A stretch of 64,000 bases of DNA from Psychromarinibacter sp048262455 (GCA_048262455.1 JBLXFD010000009.1:72154-136153), one strand, 5' to 3'. Positions 26,180 to 34,460 are shown, counted from the first letter of the stretch. Notes: a model not told the origin generated them from the letters alone. Program-made: numbers and translations.

Positions 26180-26913
26180 TGGCGCGCTTCCTGATCCTGC
26201 AACTGCGCCCCGAATCCGAGGCGGCGGAGAACGAGTACCGCGCCTTCCTCGACAAGGGCGGGCTGGACGAGGCCGCCACCCACCGCATCCGGCTGGACCG
26301 CGAGCCGCTGCCGGAGGGGTTGCGCGCGGCCGATTACGCCGGGGTGATCGTCGGCGGCGGTCCCGGCTGCGTCAGCGACGATCCCGCCACCAAGTCGCCG
26401 GTGGAGCAGCGGATCGAGACCGCGGTGCTGGGGCTGATGCCCGAGATCACCGGGGGCGACCTGCCGTTCCTCGGTTGCTGCTACGGCATCGGCATCCTCG
26501 CCCATCACCTGGGCGCCGAGGTGTCCAAGGCCCACTACGGAGAGCCGGTGGGCGCGGTCACCTGCGAGGTGACCGAGGCGGGCAAGGCCGACCCGTTACT
26601 GAAGGGCTGCCCCCCGGGCTTCGACGCTTTCGTGGGCCACAAGGAGGCGGCGCAGGCGCTGCCCGACGGCTGCACGCACCTGCTGGCCTCGGCCCCCTGC
26701 CCGTTCCAGATGATCCGCCACGGCCAGAACGTCTACGCCACCCAGTTCCACCCCGAGGCGGACGCGGCAGTGTTTCACCTGCGCATCGACATCTACAAGG
26801 ACCGCGGCTACTTCGCCCCCGGCGAGGCGGGGCGGCTGCACCAGATGGTCGAGGCCGCCGACGTCCACGCGCCGCAGCGCATCCTCGCCAATTTTGCCGC
26901 GCGCTACGGCTGA
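26179..26913 (+). CDS. Class I glutamine amidotransferase-like protein
   Basis: The 244-residue protein has the GATase1 triad: the nucleophile elbow LGCCYGIG (Cys near residue 97) and a QFHPEAD motif with His and Glu near 194. A DYAGVIVGGGPG strand lies near the N-terminus. No synthetase domain or partner is nearby, so the ammonia acceptor is unknown. It resembles the stand-alone GuaA-like amidotransferases. The start overlaps the preceding stop by 1 nt, and its 3' end overlaps the convergent methyltransferase gene by 10 bp. Confidence 0.85.
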   Translation: MARFLILQLRPESEAAENEYRAFLDKGGLDEAATHRIRLDREPLPEGLRAADYAGVIVGGGPGCVSDDPATKSPVEQRIETAVLGLMPEITGGDLPFLGCCYGIGILAHHLGAEVSKAHYGEPVGAVTCEVTEAGKADPLLKGCPPGFDAFVGHKEAAQALPDGCTHLLASAPCPFQMIRHGQNVYATQFHPEADAAVFHLRIDIYKDRGYFAPGEAGRLHQMVEAADVHAPQRILANFAARYG

Positions 26914-27800
26914 ACGATCTCGTGGCTCGCGGCGCGCAGCCGCCGGGCGAGTTCGGCGATATGCGCCGGCCCCACTTCGCAGCAGCCGCCGACGATCGTT
27001 GCGCCCTGCGCCACCCAGTCCATCGCGTGCTCGGCGTAGCGTTCCGGCGTCAGGTCCTGCCGCGTCTCCAGCAGGTCGACCGTGGTGCGCCGATCCGCGA
27101 AGGCCTCGGCAATCCGCGTGAATCCGTTGGCATAGGCGCCGAAGGGCAGGCCGAAGCCGGCCACCTCTTCCAGCGCCGCGCCGATCACCTCGGGGGGAGA
27201 GCAGTTCACCAGCACCGCAGCGGGCGCGTAGCGTTCCACCACCTCCGCCAGCGCCGACACCGGCTCGCCGGAGCGCAGGCGCGTGCCGTCATCGTCCATC
27301 ACCGAGATCGCCAGCCAGACCGGGTGCGGATGCTCCCGTGCCGCCAGCAGCGCCCCCTCGGCCTGCGACACCGACGCCATCGTCTCGAACAGCAGGATGT
27401 CGACGCGCCCGGACAGCCGCGCCAATGCCTCGGCGTATTGCGCGGCGGCCTCGGGCGGCGGCGGGCAGAGGTCGGGGCGGTAGGAGGTGACCAGCGGGCC
27501 GATCGCCCCCGCCACCTTGCCGCGTCCGGACGCGGCGCGGCGGGCCGAGGTCACCGCCAGATCGCCAAGTGGCTGCAATTCCGCCTCCAGCCCCTCCGGC
27601 GCCAGACGGTCGCGCAGCAGCGGGTAGGTATTGGTGGTGGCCACCGTCGCCCCGGCGTCGAAGTAATCGCGGTGCAGCGCCTCGACCAGCTCGGGGTGCG
27701 CCTGCATCGCGCGGGTGGACCACAGCGGCGTCGGCCGGTCACCGGCGCGCCGCACCAGTTCCTGCCCGATGCTGCCGTCTAGCAGAACCACCTGCGCCAT
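26904..27800 (-). CDS. Homocysteine S-methyltransferase family protein
   Basis: The 298-residue TIM-barrel enzyme has LLDGSIGQEL at the N-terminus and the zinc ligands of the BHMT/MetH-N family: the Cys in VLVNCSPPE and the Cys pair in IVGGCCEVGP. It should move a methyl group to homocysteine or a related thiol; the donor (S-methylmethionine, betaine or other) cannot be read. Its ribosome-binding site AGGAA overlaps the TAG stop of the upstream DUF2834 gene, so it is the last gene of the argH transcript. Confidence 0.87.
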   Translation of the reverse strand: MAQVVLLDGSIGQELVRRAGDRPTPLWSTRAMQAHPELVEALHRDYFDAGATVATTNTYPLLRDRLAPEGLEAELQPLGDLAVTSARRAASGRGKVAGAIGPLVTSYRPDLCPPPPEAAAQYAEALARLSGRVDILLFETMASVSQAEGALLAAREHPHPVWLAISVMDDDGTRLRSGEPVSALAEVVERYAPAAVLVNCSPPEVIGAALEEVAGFGLPFGAYANGFTRIAEAFADRRTTVDLLETRQDLTPERYAEHAMDWVAQGATIVGGCCEVGPAHIAELARRLRAASHEIVQP

Positions 27801-27809
27801 GGGCTGTTC

Positions 27810-28136
27810 CTATCGTACCTGCCGTGTCCGCAGGAAAAGGTAGAGCGGCAGCCCGCAACTCAACCCGAAAATCCACGTGGCCGGCAGCGCCACCAGTGCC
27901 AGCCAGTTGCGCCGCACCCAGACCTCCGCGCCGACCCAGACGGTCAGCGCCGTGGCGGCGATAAGCAGGTCCCACATCAGGCCGCTCGTCGCGGCATTCG
28001 CCTGCCAGGCCGCCAGCGTGGCGGACAGGGAAAGCCCCTCGTCGCGCCAGAAGGCGGCGAACCATGCCATCGGGTGCACCGCGCCCCACAGCGCCAGCCC
28101 GAGGTAGATCAGCCGAAGCGGCGACGGCAGGCTCAG
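27810..28136 (-). CDS. DUF2834 family membrane protein, probable CTG start
   Basis: The 108-residue product has three membrane segments: LRLIYLGLALWGAVHPMAWF, LMWDLLIAATALTVWVGAEVW, and LALVALPATWIFGLSCGLPLYLFL. This fits DUF2834, a family of unknown function. No ATG, GTG or TTG is available at a sensible place. A perfect GGAGGG (28143-28148) lies 6 nt before a CTG at 28136, and that CTG overlaps the stop of the upstream lipoprotein gene as CTGA. I therefore propose a CTG start. The only in-frame ATG nearby (in HPMAWF) would remove most of the first helix. Confidence 0.75.
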   Translation of the reverse strand: MSLPSPLRLIYLGLALWGAVHPMAWFAAFWRDEGLSLSATLAAWQANAATSGLMWDLLIAATALTVWVGAEVWVRRNWLALVALPATWIFGLSCGLPLYLFLRTRQVR

Positions 28137-28273
28137 AAGAAGCCCTCCGGATCGAAGTCGCGCGGGTTGGTGAGGTTCTTCGGATCCACACCCGAGCCCG
28201 GCGCCACTGGCGCGCCATCCACGCCGCAGCCGGCCAGCGCCAGCCCCAGCAGCAGCAAACAGACCGTCCTCAT
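28133..28273 (-). CDS. Small LptM-like lipoprotein
   Basis: This is a 46-residue lipoprotein: a short signal peptide, lipobox LAGC with lipidated Cys16, then CGVDGAPVAPG and a polar tail. The CGxxGxP start of the mature part recalls LptM (YifL; CGxKGPL), which helps mature the LptD translocon. LptM-type genes commonly sit just downstream of argH or upstream of lysA. The ATG overlaps the argH stop (ATGA) and is preceded by GGAGAG. The identity as LptM is inference from motif and position. Confidence 0.7.
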   Translation of the reverse strand: MRTVCLLLLGLALAGCGVDGAPVAPGSGVDPKNLTNPRDFDPEGFF

Positions 28274-29661
28274 CCCAGTCTCTCCTTCCAGCGCGCGACC
28301 TGCGCGCGCACCTGCCCGGGCGCGGTGCCGCCGTAGCTGGTGCGGCTGGCGACGGAGTTGTGAACCCCCAACACGCCATAGACCGCATCCGTGATCCCCG
28401 CGTGCGCCGCCTGCATGTCCTCCAGCGTCAACTCCGGCAGGTCGATGCCCTTCGCCTCGGCCTTCGCCACCAGCGCCCCGGTGACATGATGCGCCTCGCG
28501 GAACGGCAGGTCCAGTTCCCTGACCAGCCAGTCGGCCAGATCGGTCGCGGTGGAAAAGCCGCTGGCCGCCGCGGTCTCCAGCGCCGGGCGGTTCGCGGTC
28601 ATGTCGCGCACCATCCCCTCCATCGCCGCCAGCGCCAGCATCAGGCTGTCGGCGGCGTCGAAGGTCTGTTCCTTGTCTTCCTGCATGTCCTTGGAATAGG
28701 CCAGCGGCAGCCCCTTCATCACCGTCAGCAGCGCCACCTGCGCGCCGAGGATGCGGCCGATCTTGGCGCGGATCAGTTCCGCCGCGTCGGGATTCTTCTT
28801 CTGCGGCATGATCGACGAGCCGGTCGAGAACCGGTCCGACAGCACCACGAATCGGAACTGCGCCGAGGACCAGATCACCAGCTCCTCGGCCATCCGCGAC
28901 AGGTGCATCGCGCAGATAGTGGAGGCCGACAGGAACTCCAGCGCGAAGTCGCGGTCGGCGACGGTGTCCAGCGAGTTGGCGGTCGGGCGGTCGAAGTCCA
29001 GCGCCTCGGCCACCGCGTGCCGATCGATGGGAAACGAGGTGCCGGCCAGCGCGGCGGCGCCCAGCGGGCACTCGTTCATCCGCTTGCGGGCGTCGCGGAA
29101 GCGGTCCGCGTCGCGGGCGAACATCTCGACGTAAGCCATCATGTGGTGGCCCCAGGTCACCGGCTGCGCCACCTGCAGGTGGGTGAAGCCGGGCATCGCC
29201 CAGTCCGCCCCCGCCTCGGCCTGCGCCAGCAGCGCCCGGCACAGCGCCTCCAGCCCGGTCACGGCGGCGTCGCACTGCTCGCGTACCCACATGCGGAAAT
29301 CCAGCGCCACCTGGTCGTTGCGCGACCGCGCGGTGTGCAGCCGCCCCGCCGCCTCGCCCACCAGTTCCTTCAGCCGGGCCTCCACGTTCATGTGGATGTC
29401 CTCCAGCGCGGTGGAAAAGGTGAACTCCCCGGCCTCGATCTCTGACAAGACCGTGAGAAGGCCTTCCCGGATCGCCTCGGCGTCTTTATCGCTTAGGATG
29501 CCCTGGGCCGCGAGCATCGCGGCATGGGCGCGAGAGCCGCGGATGTCCTGCGGAGCGAGCCGCTTGTCGAACCCGATCGAGGCGTTGATCGCCTCCATGA
29601 TCGCATCGGGTCCGTCGGCGAAACGCCCGCCCCACATGGCATTCGAGCTTTTGTCTGTCAT
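28270..29661 (-). CDS. argH: Argininosuccinate lyase
   Basis: ArgH cleaves argininosuccinate to arginine and fumarate in arginine synthesis. The 463-residue protein begins NAMWGGRFADGPDAIMEAINASI and has DIHMNVEARL, HTARSRNDQVA and the fumarase/ASL signature GSSIMPQKKNPD around residue 285. It is divergent from the tlpA-like gene with only 25 bp between the start codons, so the two promoters must overlap. It is followed by two overlapping small genes. Confidence 0.97.
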   Translation of the reverse strand: MTDKSSNAMWGGRFADGPDAIMEAINASIGFDKRLAPQDIRGSRAHAAMLAAQGILSDKDAEAIREGLLTVLSEIEAGEFTFSTALEDIHMNVEARLKELVGEAAGRLHTARSRNDQVALDFRMWVREQCDAAVTGLEALCRALLAQAEAGADWAMPGFTHLQVAQPVTWGHHMMAYVEMFARDADRFRDARKRMNECPLGAAALAGTSFPIDRHAVAEALDFDRPTANSLDTVADRDFALEFLSASTICAMHLSRMAEELVIWSSAQFRFVVLSDRFSTGSSIMPQKKNPDAAELIRAKIGRILGAQVALLTVMKGLPLAYSKDMQEDKEQTFDAADSLMLALAAMEGMVRDMTANRPALETAAASGFSTATDLADWLVRELDLPFREAHHVTGALVAKAEAKGIDLPELTLEDMQAAHAGITDAVYGVLGVHNSVASRTSYGGTAPGQVRAQVARWKERLG

Positions 29662-29686
29662 CGGTCCGCCCTGGAAGGATATCTAA

Positions 29687-30250
29687 ATGCGCTGGTTCAG
29701 CTTCGCCGTCCTCTACACCTGCCTCGGTCTCGCTGCAAATACCGCCGCCGCCGCGGACCCCGCCACGCTGGAGGCGATGCGCGAGGGCGACATGCGCAAG
29801 CTGGTCTTCTCGGACCCCGCGCCGGTGCCCGAGACCGAGTTCGACAGCGAGGACGGCACCCGCCTGACGCTCGCCGACTTCCAGGGGCGGTACGTGCTGG
29901 TGAACTTCTGGGCCACCTGGTGCGCCCCCTGCCGCGAAGAGATGCCTTCGCTGTCCAGGCTGCAGGCGGAACTGGGGGGCGAGGACTTCGAGGTCGTCAC
30001 CATCGCCACCGGCCGCAATCCCCCGGCGGGGATGAAGCGGTTCTTTGAAGAGGTGGGCGTGGACAACCTGCCGCTGCACCGCGACCCGACCCAGGCCCTG
30101 GCGCGGCAGATGGCGGTGCTGGCGCTGCCGATCACCGTGATCCTCGACCCGCAGGGCCGCGAGATCGCCCGCCTGCGCGGAGACGCCGACTGGTCCGGGC
30201 CCGAGGCGCTGGCGCTGCTGCGCGCGCTGCTGGAAGACGCCGGCAGCTAG
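29687..30250 (+). CDS. TlpA family thiol:disulfide reductase
   Basis: The 187-residue exported thioredoxin-like protein has an N-terminal signal sequence ending in TAAAADP and the active site C79-A-P-C82 in NFWATWCAPCREEMPSL. A cis-Pro segment LALPITVILDPQG follows. Proteins of this kind reduce periplasmic disulfides, for example in cytochrome c or oxidase assembly. Its TAG stop overlaps the stop of the convergent tag gene within the tetranucleotide CTAG. Confidence 0.88.
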   Translation: MRWFSFAVLYTCLGLAANTAAAADPATLEAMREGDMRKLVFSDPAPVPETEFDSEDGTRLTLADFQGRYVLVNFWATWCAPCREEMPSLSRLQAELGGEDFEVVTIATGRNPPAGMKRFFEEVGVDNLPLHRDPTQALARQMAVLALPITVILDPQGREIARLRGDADWSGPEALALLRALLEDAGS

Positions 30251-30816
30251 GCCAGCTTCGCCACCTCGTCATGGCGCGGGCAGGTGACGAGGTGGTCGTT
30301 CACCATGCCGCAGGCCTGCATCCAGGCATAGACGATGGTGGGGCCGCAAAAGCGGAAGCCCTCGGCCTTCAGGTCCTTCGACAGCCGCAGCGACACCTCT
30401 GTCTGCGCCGGCACCTCGGCCATGGTGGCAAAGCGGTTCTGCACCGGCGCCCCGCCGACGCGGTCCCACAGGAAGGGGGCGAACCCCTCCCGCGCCTCGA
30501 TCCGGGCGAAGGCGCGGGCGTTGCCGATGGTGGCCTCGATCTTGCCGCGGTGGCGCACGATACCGGCATCCGCCAGCAGGCGCGTCACCTCCGGCTCTCC
30601 CCAGCCGGCGATCACCTCTGGGTCGAAACCGGCGAAGGCGCTGCGGAAGGCGGGGCGTTTGCGCAGGATGGTGATCCACGACAGGCCGGCCTGGAACCCG
30701 TCCAGAATCAGCTTTTCCCATAGCGCCCGACCATCGCGCTCCGGCACGCCCCACTCGGTGTCGTGGTAGGCGACGTAAAGCGGTTCACTGCCGCACCAGT
30801 CACAGCGTTTGGTCAT
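30247..30816 (-). CDS. tag: DNA-3-methyladenine glycosylase I
   Basis: Tag removes 3-methyladenine from alkylated DNA. The 189-residue protein starts TKRCDWCGSEPLYVAYHDTEWGVP, with the N-terminal zinc-binding Cys and the YHDxEWG motif, and continues with LWEKLILDGFQAGLSWITILRKR. The late zinc ligands are in ACGMVNDHLVTCPRH. I chose ATG 30816, preceded by GAAGG; a longer frame to 30903 would add a hydrophobic stretch absent from the family. Confidence 0.95.
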   Translation of the reverse strand: MTKRCDWCGSEPLYVAYHDTEWGVPERDGRALWEKLILDGFQAGLSWITILRKRPAFRSAFAGFDPEVIAGWGEPEVTRLLADAGIVRHRGKIEATIGNARAFARIEAREGFAPFLWDRVGGAPVQNRFATMAEVPAQTEVSLRLSKDLKAEGFRFCGPTIVYAWMQACGMVNDHLVTCPRHDEVAKLA

Positions 30817-30953
30817 GGGGATGCCTTCTTTATCAATGGCTTGCCGTGGACGCCGGCAACGCGGAAATAATAGCTGAAACAAGAACAAAATGCGAATTTT
30901 CATTCGATGTAAACACTTGTCTTCCAGGGTCCGGGGGGACGGAGGAAGGTGCC

Positions 30954-31793
30954 ATGCAGCCGAACATCACGCTGGAGGATCCCGTGCCCGAAGGCATGGA
31001 GAGCCCTCTTGATTTCGCGGTCGTCGAACGGGATCGCGGCACCATAAAGATGGTGCAGGACGCGATCGCCCGGCGCGAGGTGATGCTGGCCTACCAGCCC
31101 GTGATACAGACCGACCGTCCCGACCGCCCCGCCTTTTGGGAAGGCCTGATCCGCATCCTTGACGACACCGGCCGCGTGATCCCCGCCCGCGATTTCATCG
31201 GCGTGGTGGAAACCAGCGAGCTGGGGCGGCAGATCGACTGCCTTTCGCTGGAAATGGGGCTGCGCGCGCTGCGCGAGGTGCCGGGCCTGCGGCTTTCAGT
31301 GAACATGTCCGCCCGCTCCATCGGCTACCCGCGCTGGAACAAGGTGCTCGAGGAAGGGCTGGCGCGGGACGTGACGGTGGCCGAACGCTTGATCCTCGAG
31401 ATCACCGAAGCCTCGGCGATGATCATGCCCGACATCGTGCAGGTCTTCATGGCGCGGATGCAGCGGCGCGACGTCTGCTTCGCGCTGGACGACTTCGGCG
31501 CCGGATATACCGCCTTCCGCTACCTGCGGCAGTTCTTCTTCGACATCCTGAAGATCGACGGCCAGTTCATCCGCAACATCCACCGCGATCCCGACAACCA
31601 GGTGCTGGCGCAGGCGCTCATCTCCATCGGGCGACATTTCGAGATGTTCACGGTCGCGGAATACGTCGAGAACGCCGAGGATGCCGAGTTTCTGACCGAG
31701 ATCGGGATAGACTGCATGCAGGGCTACTACTTCGGCGCCCCCACCACTCGGCCCTTCTGGCTGCCCGGGCAGGAGGATCGCCGCGCCGGCTGA
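30954..31793 (+). CDS. EAL domain protein, predicted cyclic-di-GMP phosphodiesterase
   Basis: The 279-residue protein is a stand-alone EAL domain. Catalytic positions look intact: E63 in WEGL (EGL for EAL), N117 in VNMSARS, E149 and E152 in EITE, D179-D180 in DDFGAGYT, K200 in ILKID, E236 and Q256. It should hydrolyse c-di-GMP to pGpG. There is no GGDEF, sensor or membrane domain. I chose ATG 30954 because a strong GGAGGAAGG precedes it; a GTG at 30846 lies in AT-rich DNA that looks like promoter. Confidence 0.87.
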   Translation: MQPNITLEDPVPEGMESPLDFAVVERDRGTIKMVQDAIARREVMLAYQPVIQTDRPDRPAFWEGLIRILDDTGRVIPARDFIGVVETSELGRQIDCLSLEMGLRALREVPGLRLSVNMSARSIGYPRWNKVLEEGLARDVTVAERLILEITEASAMIMPDIVQVFMARMQRRDVCFALDDFGAGYTAFRYLRQFFFDILKIDGQFIRNIHRDPDNQVLAQALISIGRHFEMFTVAEYVENAEDAEFLTEIGIDCMQGYYFGAPTTRPFWLPGQEDRRAG

Positions 31794-31858
31794 CGAACGC
31801 CGTGGAAGCAACGACTTACCGTCACTCACGCACCCCCGGCCCTCGCTGCACCGCGGCA

Positions 31859-31875
31859 TGATGCGCCTTGCATCA
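31859..31875. promoter_or_regulatory. Inverted repeat upstream of phaA, possible operator
   Basis: TGATGC-GCCTT-GCATCA is a perfect 6-bp inverted repeat with a 5-nt spacer, 90 bp before the phaA start. It lies in the only non-coding gap that could hold the phaAB promoter. It is not the CTGC-N3/4-GCAG form I associate with PhaR, so the regulator is unknown. Confidence 0.35.
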
Positions 31876-31964
31876 CCGTGCCGGAGCGCCTACCAAATAG
31901 CCCCATAGCCGGACCGGGGCACCGCCTGCGTGGCCCTGCGGCATCTGACGCAGAGAGGACCACC

Positions 31965-33140
31965 ATGACCAACGTCGTTATCGCCTCCGCCGCCCGCACC
32001 GCTGTCGGCAGCTTCGGCGGCGCCTTCGCCAATACCCCGGCCCACGACCTGGGCGCCGCGGTGCTGGAGGCGATCGTCTCCCGCGCCGGGATTGACAAGG
32101 GCGAGGTGAGCGAGACGATCCTCGGCCAGGTGCTGACCGCCGGCCAGGGCCAGAACCCGGCCCGCCAGGCGCACATCAAGGCCGGCCTGCCGCAGGAATC
32201 CGCGGCCTGGGGCATCAACCAGGTCTGCGGCTCCGGCCTGCGCGCGGTCGCGCTTGGCGCGCAGCACATCCAGTTGGGCGACGCCAGCATTGTCGCCGCG
32301 GGCGGGCAGGAAAACATGTCCATGTCGCCCCACTGCCAGAACCTGCGCCAGGGTCAGAAGATGGGCGACCTGCAGCTGATCGACACCATGATCAAGGACG
32401 GCCTTTGGGATGCCTTCAACGGCTACCACATGGGCCAGACCGCCGAGAACGTTGCGGAAAAATGGCAGATCGGCCGCGAGCAGCAGGACGAGTTCGCCGT
32501 CGCCAGCCAGAACAAGGCCGAGGCCGCGCAGAAGGCCGGCCGCTTCGATGACGAGGTGATCGGTTACACCGTCAAGACCCGCAAGGGCGAGACGCTGGTG
32601 GACAAGGACGAGTACATCCGCCACGGCGCCACCATCGACGCCATGCAGAAACTGCGCCCCGCCTTCACCCGCGACGGCTCTGTCACCGCTGCCAACGCCT
32701 CTGGCCTGAACGACGGCGCCGCGGCGGTGCTGCTGATGAGCGTCGAAGAGGCCGAGAAGCGCGGCATCACGCCAATGGCCCGCATCGCCAGCTACGCCAC
32801 CGCCGGCCTCGACCCGGCGATCATGGGCGTCGGCCCGGTGCACGCCAGCCGCAAGGCGCTGGAGCGGGCGGGCTGGAAGGTGGACGACCTGGACCTCGTG
32901 GAAGCGAACGAGGCTTTCGCGGCCCAGGCCTGCGCGGTCAACAAGGACATGGGCTGGGACCCGGCGATCGTGAACGTCAACGGCGGCGCCATCGCCATTG
33001 GCCACCCCATCGGCGCTTCCGGCTGCCGCGTTCTGAACACCCTGCTGTTCGAGATGCAGCGCCGCGACGCCAAGCGCGGCCTCGCCACGCTTTGCATCGG
33101 CGGCGGCATGGGCGTCGCGCTCTGCGTCGAGCGTCCCTGA
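31965..33140 (+). CDS. phaA: Acetyl-CoA acetyltransferase (beta-ketothiolase)
   Basis: The thiolase condenses two acetyl-CoA to acetoacetyl-CoA. The 391-residue protein has catalytic Cys88 in NQVCGSGLR, the His in NGGAIAIGHPIGASG and the second Cys in LCIGGGMG. With phaB directly downstream, it supplies the first step of polyhydroxybutyrate synthesis; the same fold also serves degradation (AtoB), so the biosynthetic role is from context. ATG 31965 follows AGAGAGGA. No polymerase gene lies in the window. Confidence 0.95.
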   Translation: MTNVVIASAARTAVGSFGGAFANTPAHDLGAAVLEAIVSRAGIDKGEVSETILGQVLTAGQGQNPARQAHIKAGLPQESAAWGINQVCGSGLRAVALGAQHIQLGDASIVAAGGQENMSMSPHCQNLRQGQKMGDLQLIDTMIKDGLWDAFNGYHMGQTAENVAEKWQIGREQQDEFAVASQNKAEAAQKAGRFDDEVIGYTVKTRKGETLVDKDEYIRHGATIDAMQKLRPAFTRDGSVTAANASGLNDGAAAVLLMSVEEAEKRGITPMARIASYATAGLDPAIMGVGPVHASRKALERAGWKVDDLDLVEANEAFAAQACAVNKDMGWDPAIVNVNGGAIAIGHPIGASGCRVLNTLLFEMQRRDAKRGLATLCIGGGMGVALCVERP

Positions 33141-33145
33141 TCTCC

Positions 33146-33175
33146 GTGGGCGGGGTCCATCAGACCCCGCCCCAC
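33146..33175. repeat. GC-rich hairpin between phaA and phaB
   Basis: GTGGGCGGGGT and ACCCCGCCCCAC form a stem (one bulged C) around CCATCAG, followed by CCTTT, 5 nt after the phaA stop. It belongs to the same hairpin type as 16874-16891 and 47182-47201. It may reduce read-through into phaB or protect the phaA end of the transcript. Confidence 0.55.
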
Positions 33176-33335
33176 CCTTTGCACAGAAGTTGAGCTTTAC
33201 AGGCGCGGTCCCGATGCGGGACACATGGGGGGGAGAATGTGCCACCCCTCCAGCCGCTTGACCCTCCGGGCCGGGCCGCTCACGGGCGGTGCGAGGCTGG
33301 CCCGACGCCAGCGAAACAGCGAGGAGGAGAACCGC

Positions 33336-34061
33336 ATGGGAAAAGTCGCACTTGTCACCGGTGGCAGCAGGGGGATCGGCGAGGCCATCTCCCGGGCGCT
33401 GAAGGGCGAAGGCTACACCGTCGCCGCAACCTACGCCGGCAACGACGAGAAGGCGAAGGCCTTCTCCGACGCCACAGGGATCCAGACCTTCAAGTGGGAC
33501 GTTTCCGATTACGACGCCTGCAAGGACGGCATCGCCAAGGTGCAGGAGGCCTGCGGGCCGGTCGAGGTGCTGGTGAACAACGCCGGCATCACCCGTGACG
33601 CCATGTTCCACCGGATGACGCCGCAGCAGTGGAAAGAGGTGATCGACACCAACCTCACCGGCCTGTTCAACATGACCCACTGCGTCTGGAGCGGGATGCG
33701 CGAGCGCAAGTACGGGCGGGTGATCAACATCTCGTCGATCAACGGGCAGAAGGGCCAGGCTGGGCAGGCGAACTATTCCGCCGCCAAGGCGGGCGACATT
33801 GGCTTTACCCGTGCCCTGGCGCAGGAAGGCGCGCGGGCCGGGATCACGGTCAACGCGATCTGCCCGGGCTATATCGCGACAGAGATGGTCAAGGCGATCG
33901 ACGAGAAGGTGCTGAACGAGAAGATCATCCCGCAGATCCCCATTGGGCGGCTGGGGGAACCCGAGGAAATCGCGCGTTGCGTGGTGTTCCTCGCGGCGGA
34001 GAATGCCGGGTTCATCACCGGCTCTACGATCTCGGCCAACGGTGCGCAGTACTTATCGTAG
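33336..34061 (+). CDS. phaB: Acetoacetyl-CoA reductase
   Basis: This short-chain dehydrogenase reduces acetoacetyl-CoA with NADPH to (R)-3-hydroxybutyryl-CoA. The 241-residue protein has the cofactor loop GGSRGIG at residues 9-15, NNAG near 81, and the catalytic Ser134, Tyr147 and Lys151 (YSAAK). The sequence closely follows the PhaB subgroup (RDAMFHRMTPQQWKEVIDTNL). The ATG is preceded by GAGGAGG. A 195-bp gap with a hairpin separates it from phaA. Confidence 0.95.
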   Translation: MGKVALVTGGSRGIGEAISRALKGEGYTVAATYAGNDEKAKAFSDATGIQTFKWDVSDYDACKDGIAKVQEACGPVEVLVNNAGITRDAMFHRMTPQQWKEVIDTNLTGLFNMTHCVWSGMRERKYGRVINISSINGQKGQAGQANYSAAKAGDIGFTRALAQEGARAGITVNAICPGYIATEMVKAIDEKVLNEKIIPQIPIGRLGEPEEIARCVVFLAAENAGFITGSTISANGAQYLS

Positions 34062-34083
34062 CGCCCGGCTTATCGACAAAGCG

Positions 34084-34110
34084 AAGGTCGGCAGCAATGC
34101 CGGCCTTTTT
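34084..34110 (+). terminator. Rho-independent terminator of phaB
   Basis: GGTCGGCA-GCAA-TGCCGGCC is an 8-bp stem (one G-U pair) followed directly by TTTTT, 24 nt after the phaB stop. This is the clearest intrinsic terminator in the first half of the window. Confidence 0.85.
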
Positions 34111-34149
34111 CTATGGATCAGGCGCCGCGCCCCTGACCTTGCAAGGCAC

Positions 34150-34171
34150 GCGCCGGCCCGTGGACCGGCGC
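34150..34171 (-). terminator. Hairpin downstream of the DUF465 gene
   Basis: GCGCCGG and CCGGCGC-type arms around CCCGTGGA lie 15 nt beyond the DUF465 stop on the minus strand. No T tract follows, so it is only a candidate terminator. Confidence 0.35.
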
Positions 34172-34185
34172 GGCCCAGAGCCTGC

Positions 34186-34353
34186 TCAGGCAGTGGTGAG
34201 GCGGTAAATTTCCTCTTTCAGACGAAGCTTCTGTTTCTTGAGTTCGATGATCTCCATGTCATCGGTGCCGGGAAGCCGTTGGGCCGTTTCCACTTGAATG
34301 GAGAGAGTCTCATGCTTTTTCCGGAGCTGATCCAGGTGCGAACTCAAGCTCAT
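34186..34353 (-). CDS. DUF465 / YdcH family protein
   Basis: This 55-residue protein reads MSLSSHLDQLRKKHETLS at the N-terminus and contains a charged helical hairpin ending LKKQKLRLKEEIYRL. That is the DUF465 (YdcH) family, which is small, cytoplasmic and of unknown function. A textbook AAGGAGG lies 6 nt before the ATG. It is convergent with phaB and separated from it by the phaB terminator. Confidence 0.88.
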   Translation of the reverse strand: MSLSSHLDQLRKKHETLSIQVETAQRLPGTDDMEIIELKKQKLRLKEEIYRLTTA

Positions 34354-34460
34354 AGTCGTCCTCCTTTTCAGTGCTGGTTTTTCCAGTCCACCATAAATTC
34401 ACGATTCTGTCACGAACCATGCGCCATGGCGGTAAATGAAAAGCTAAGCCGCCCCGGCCA

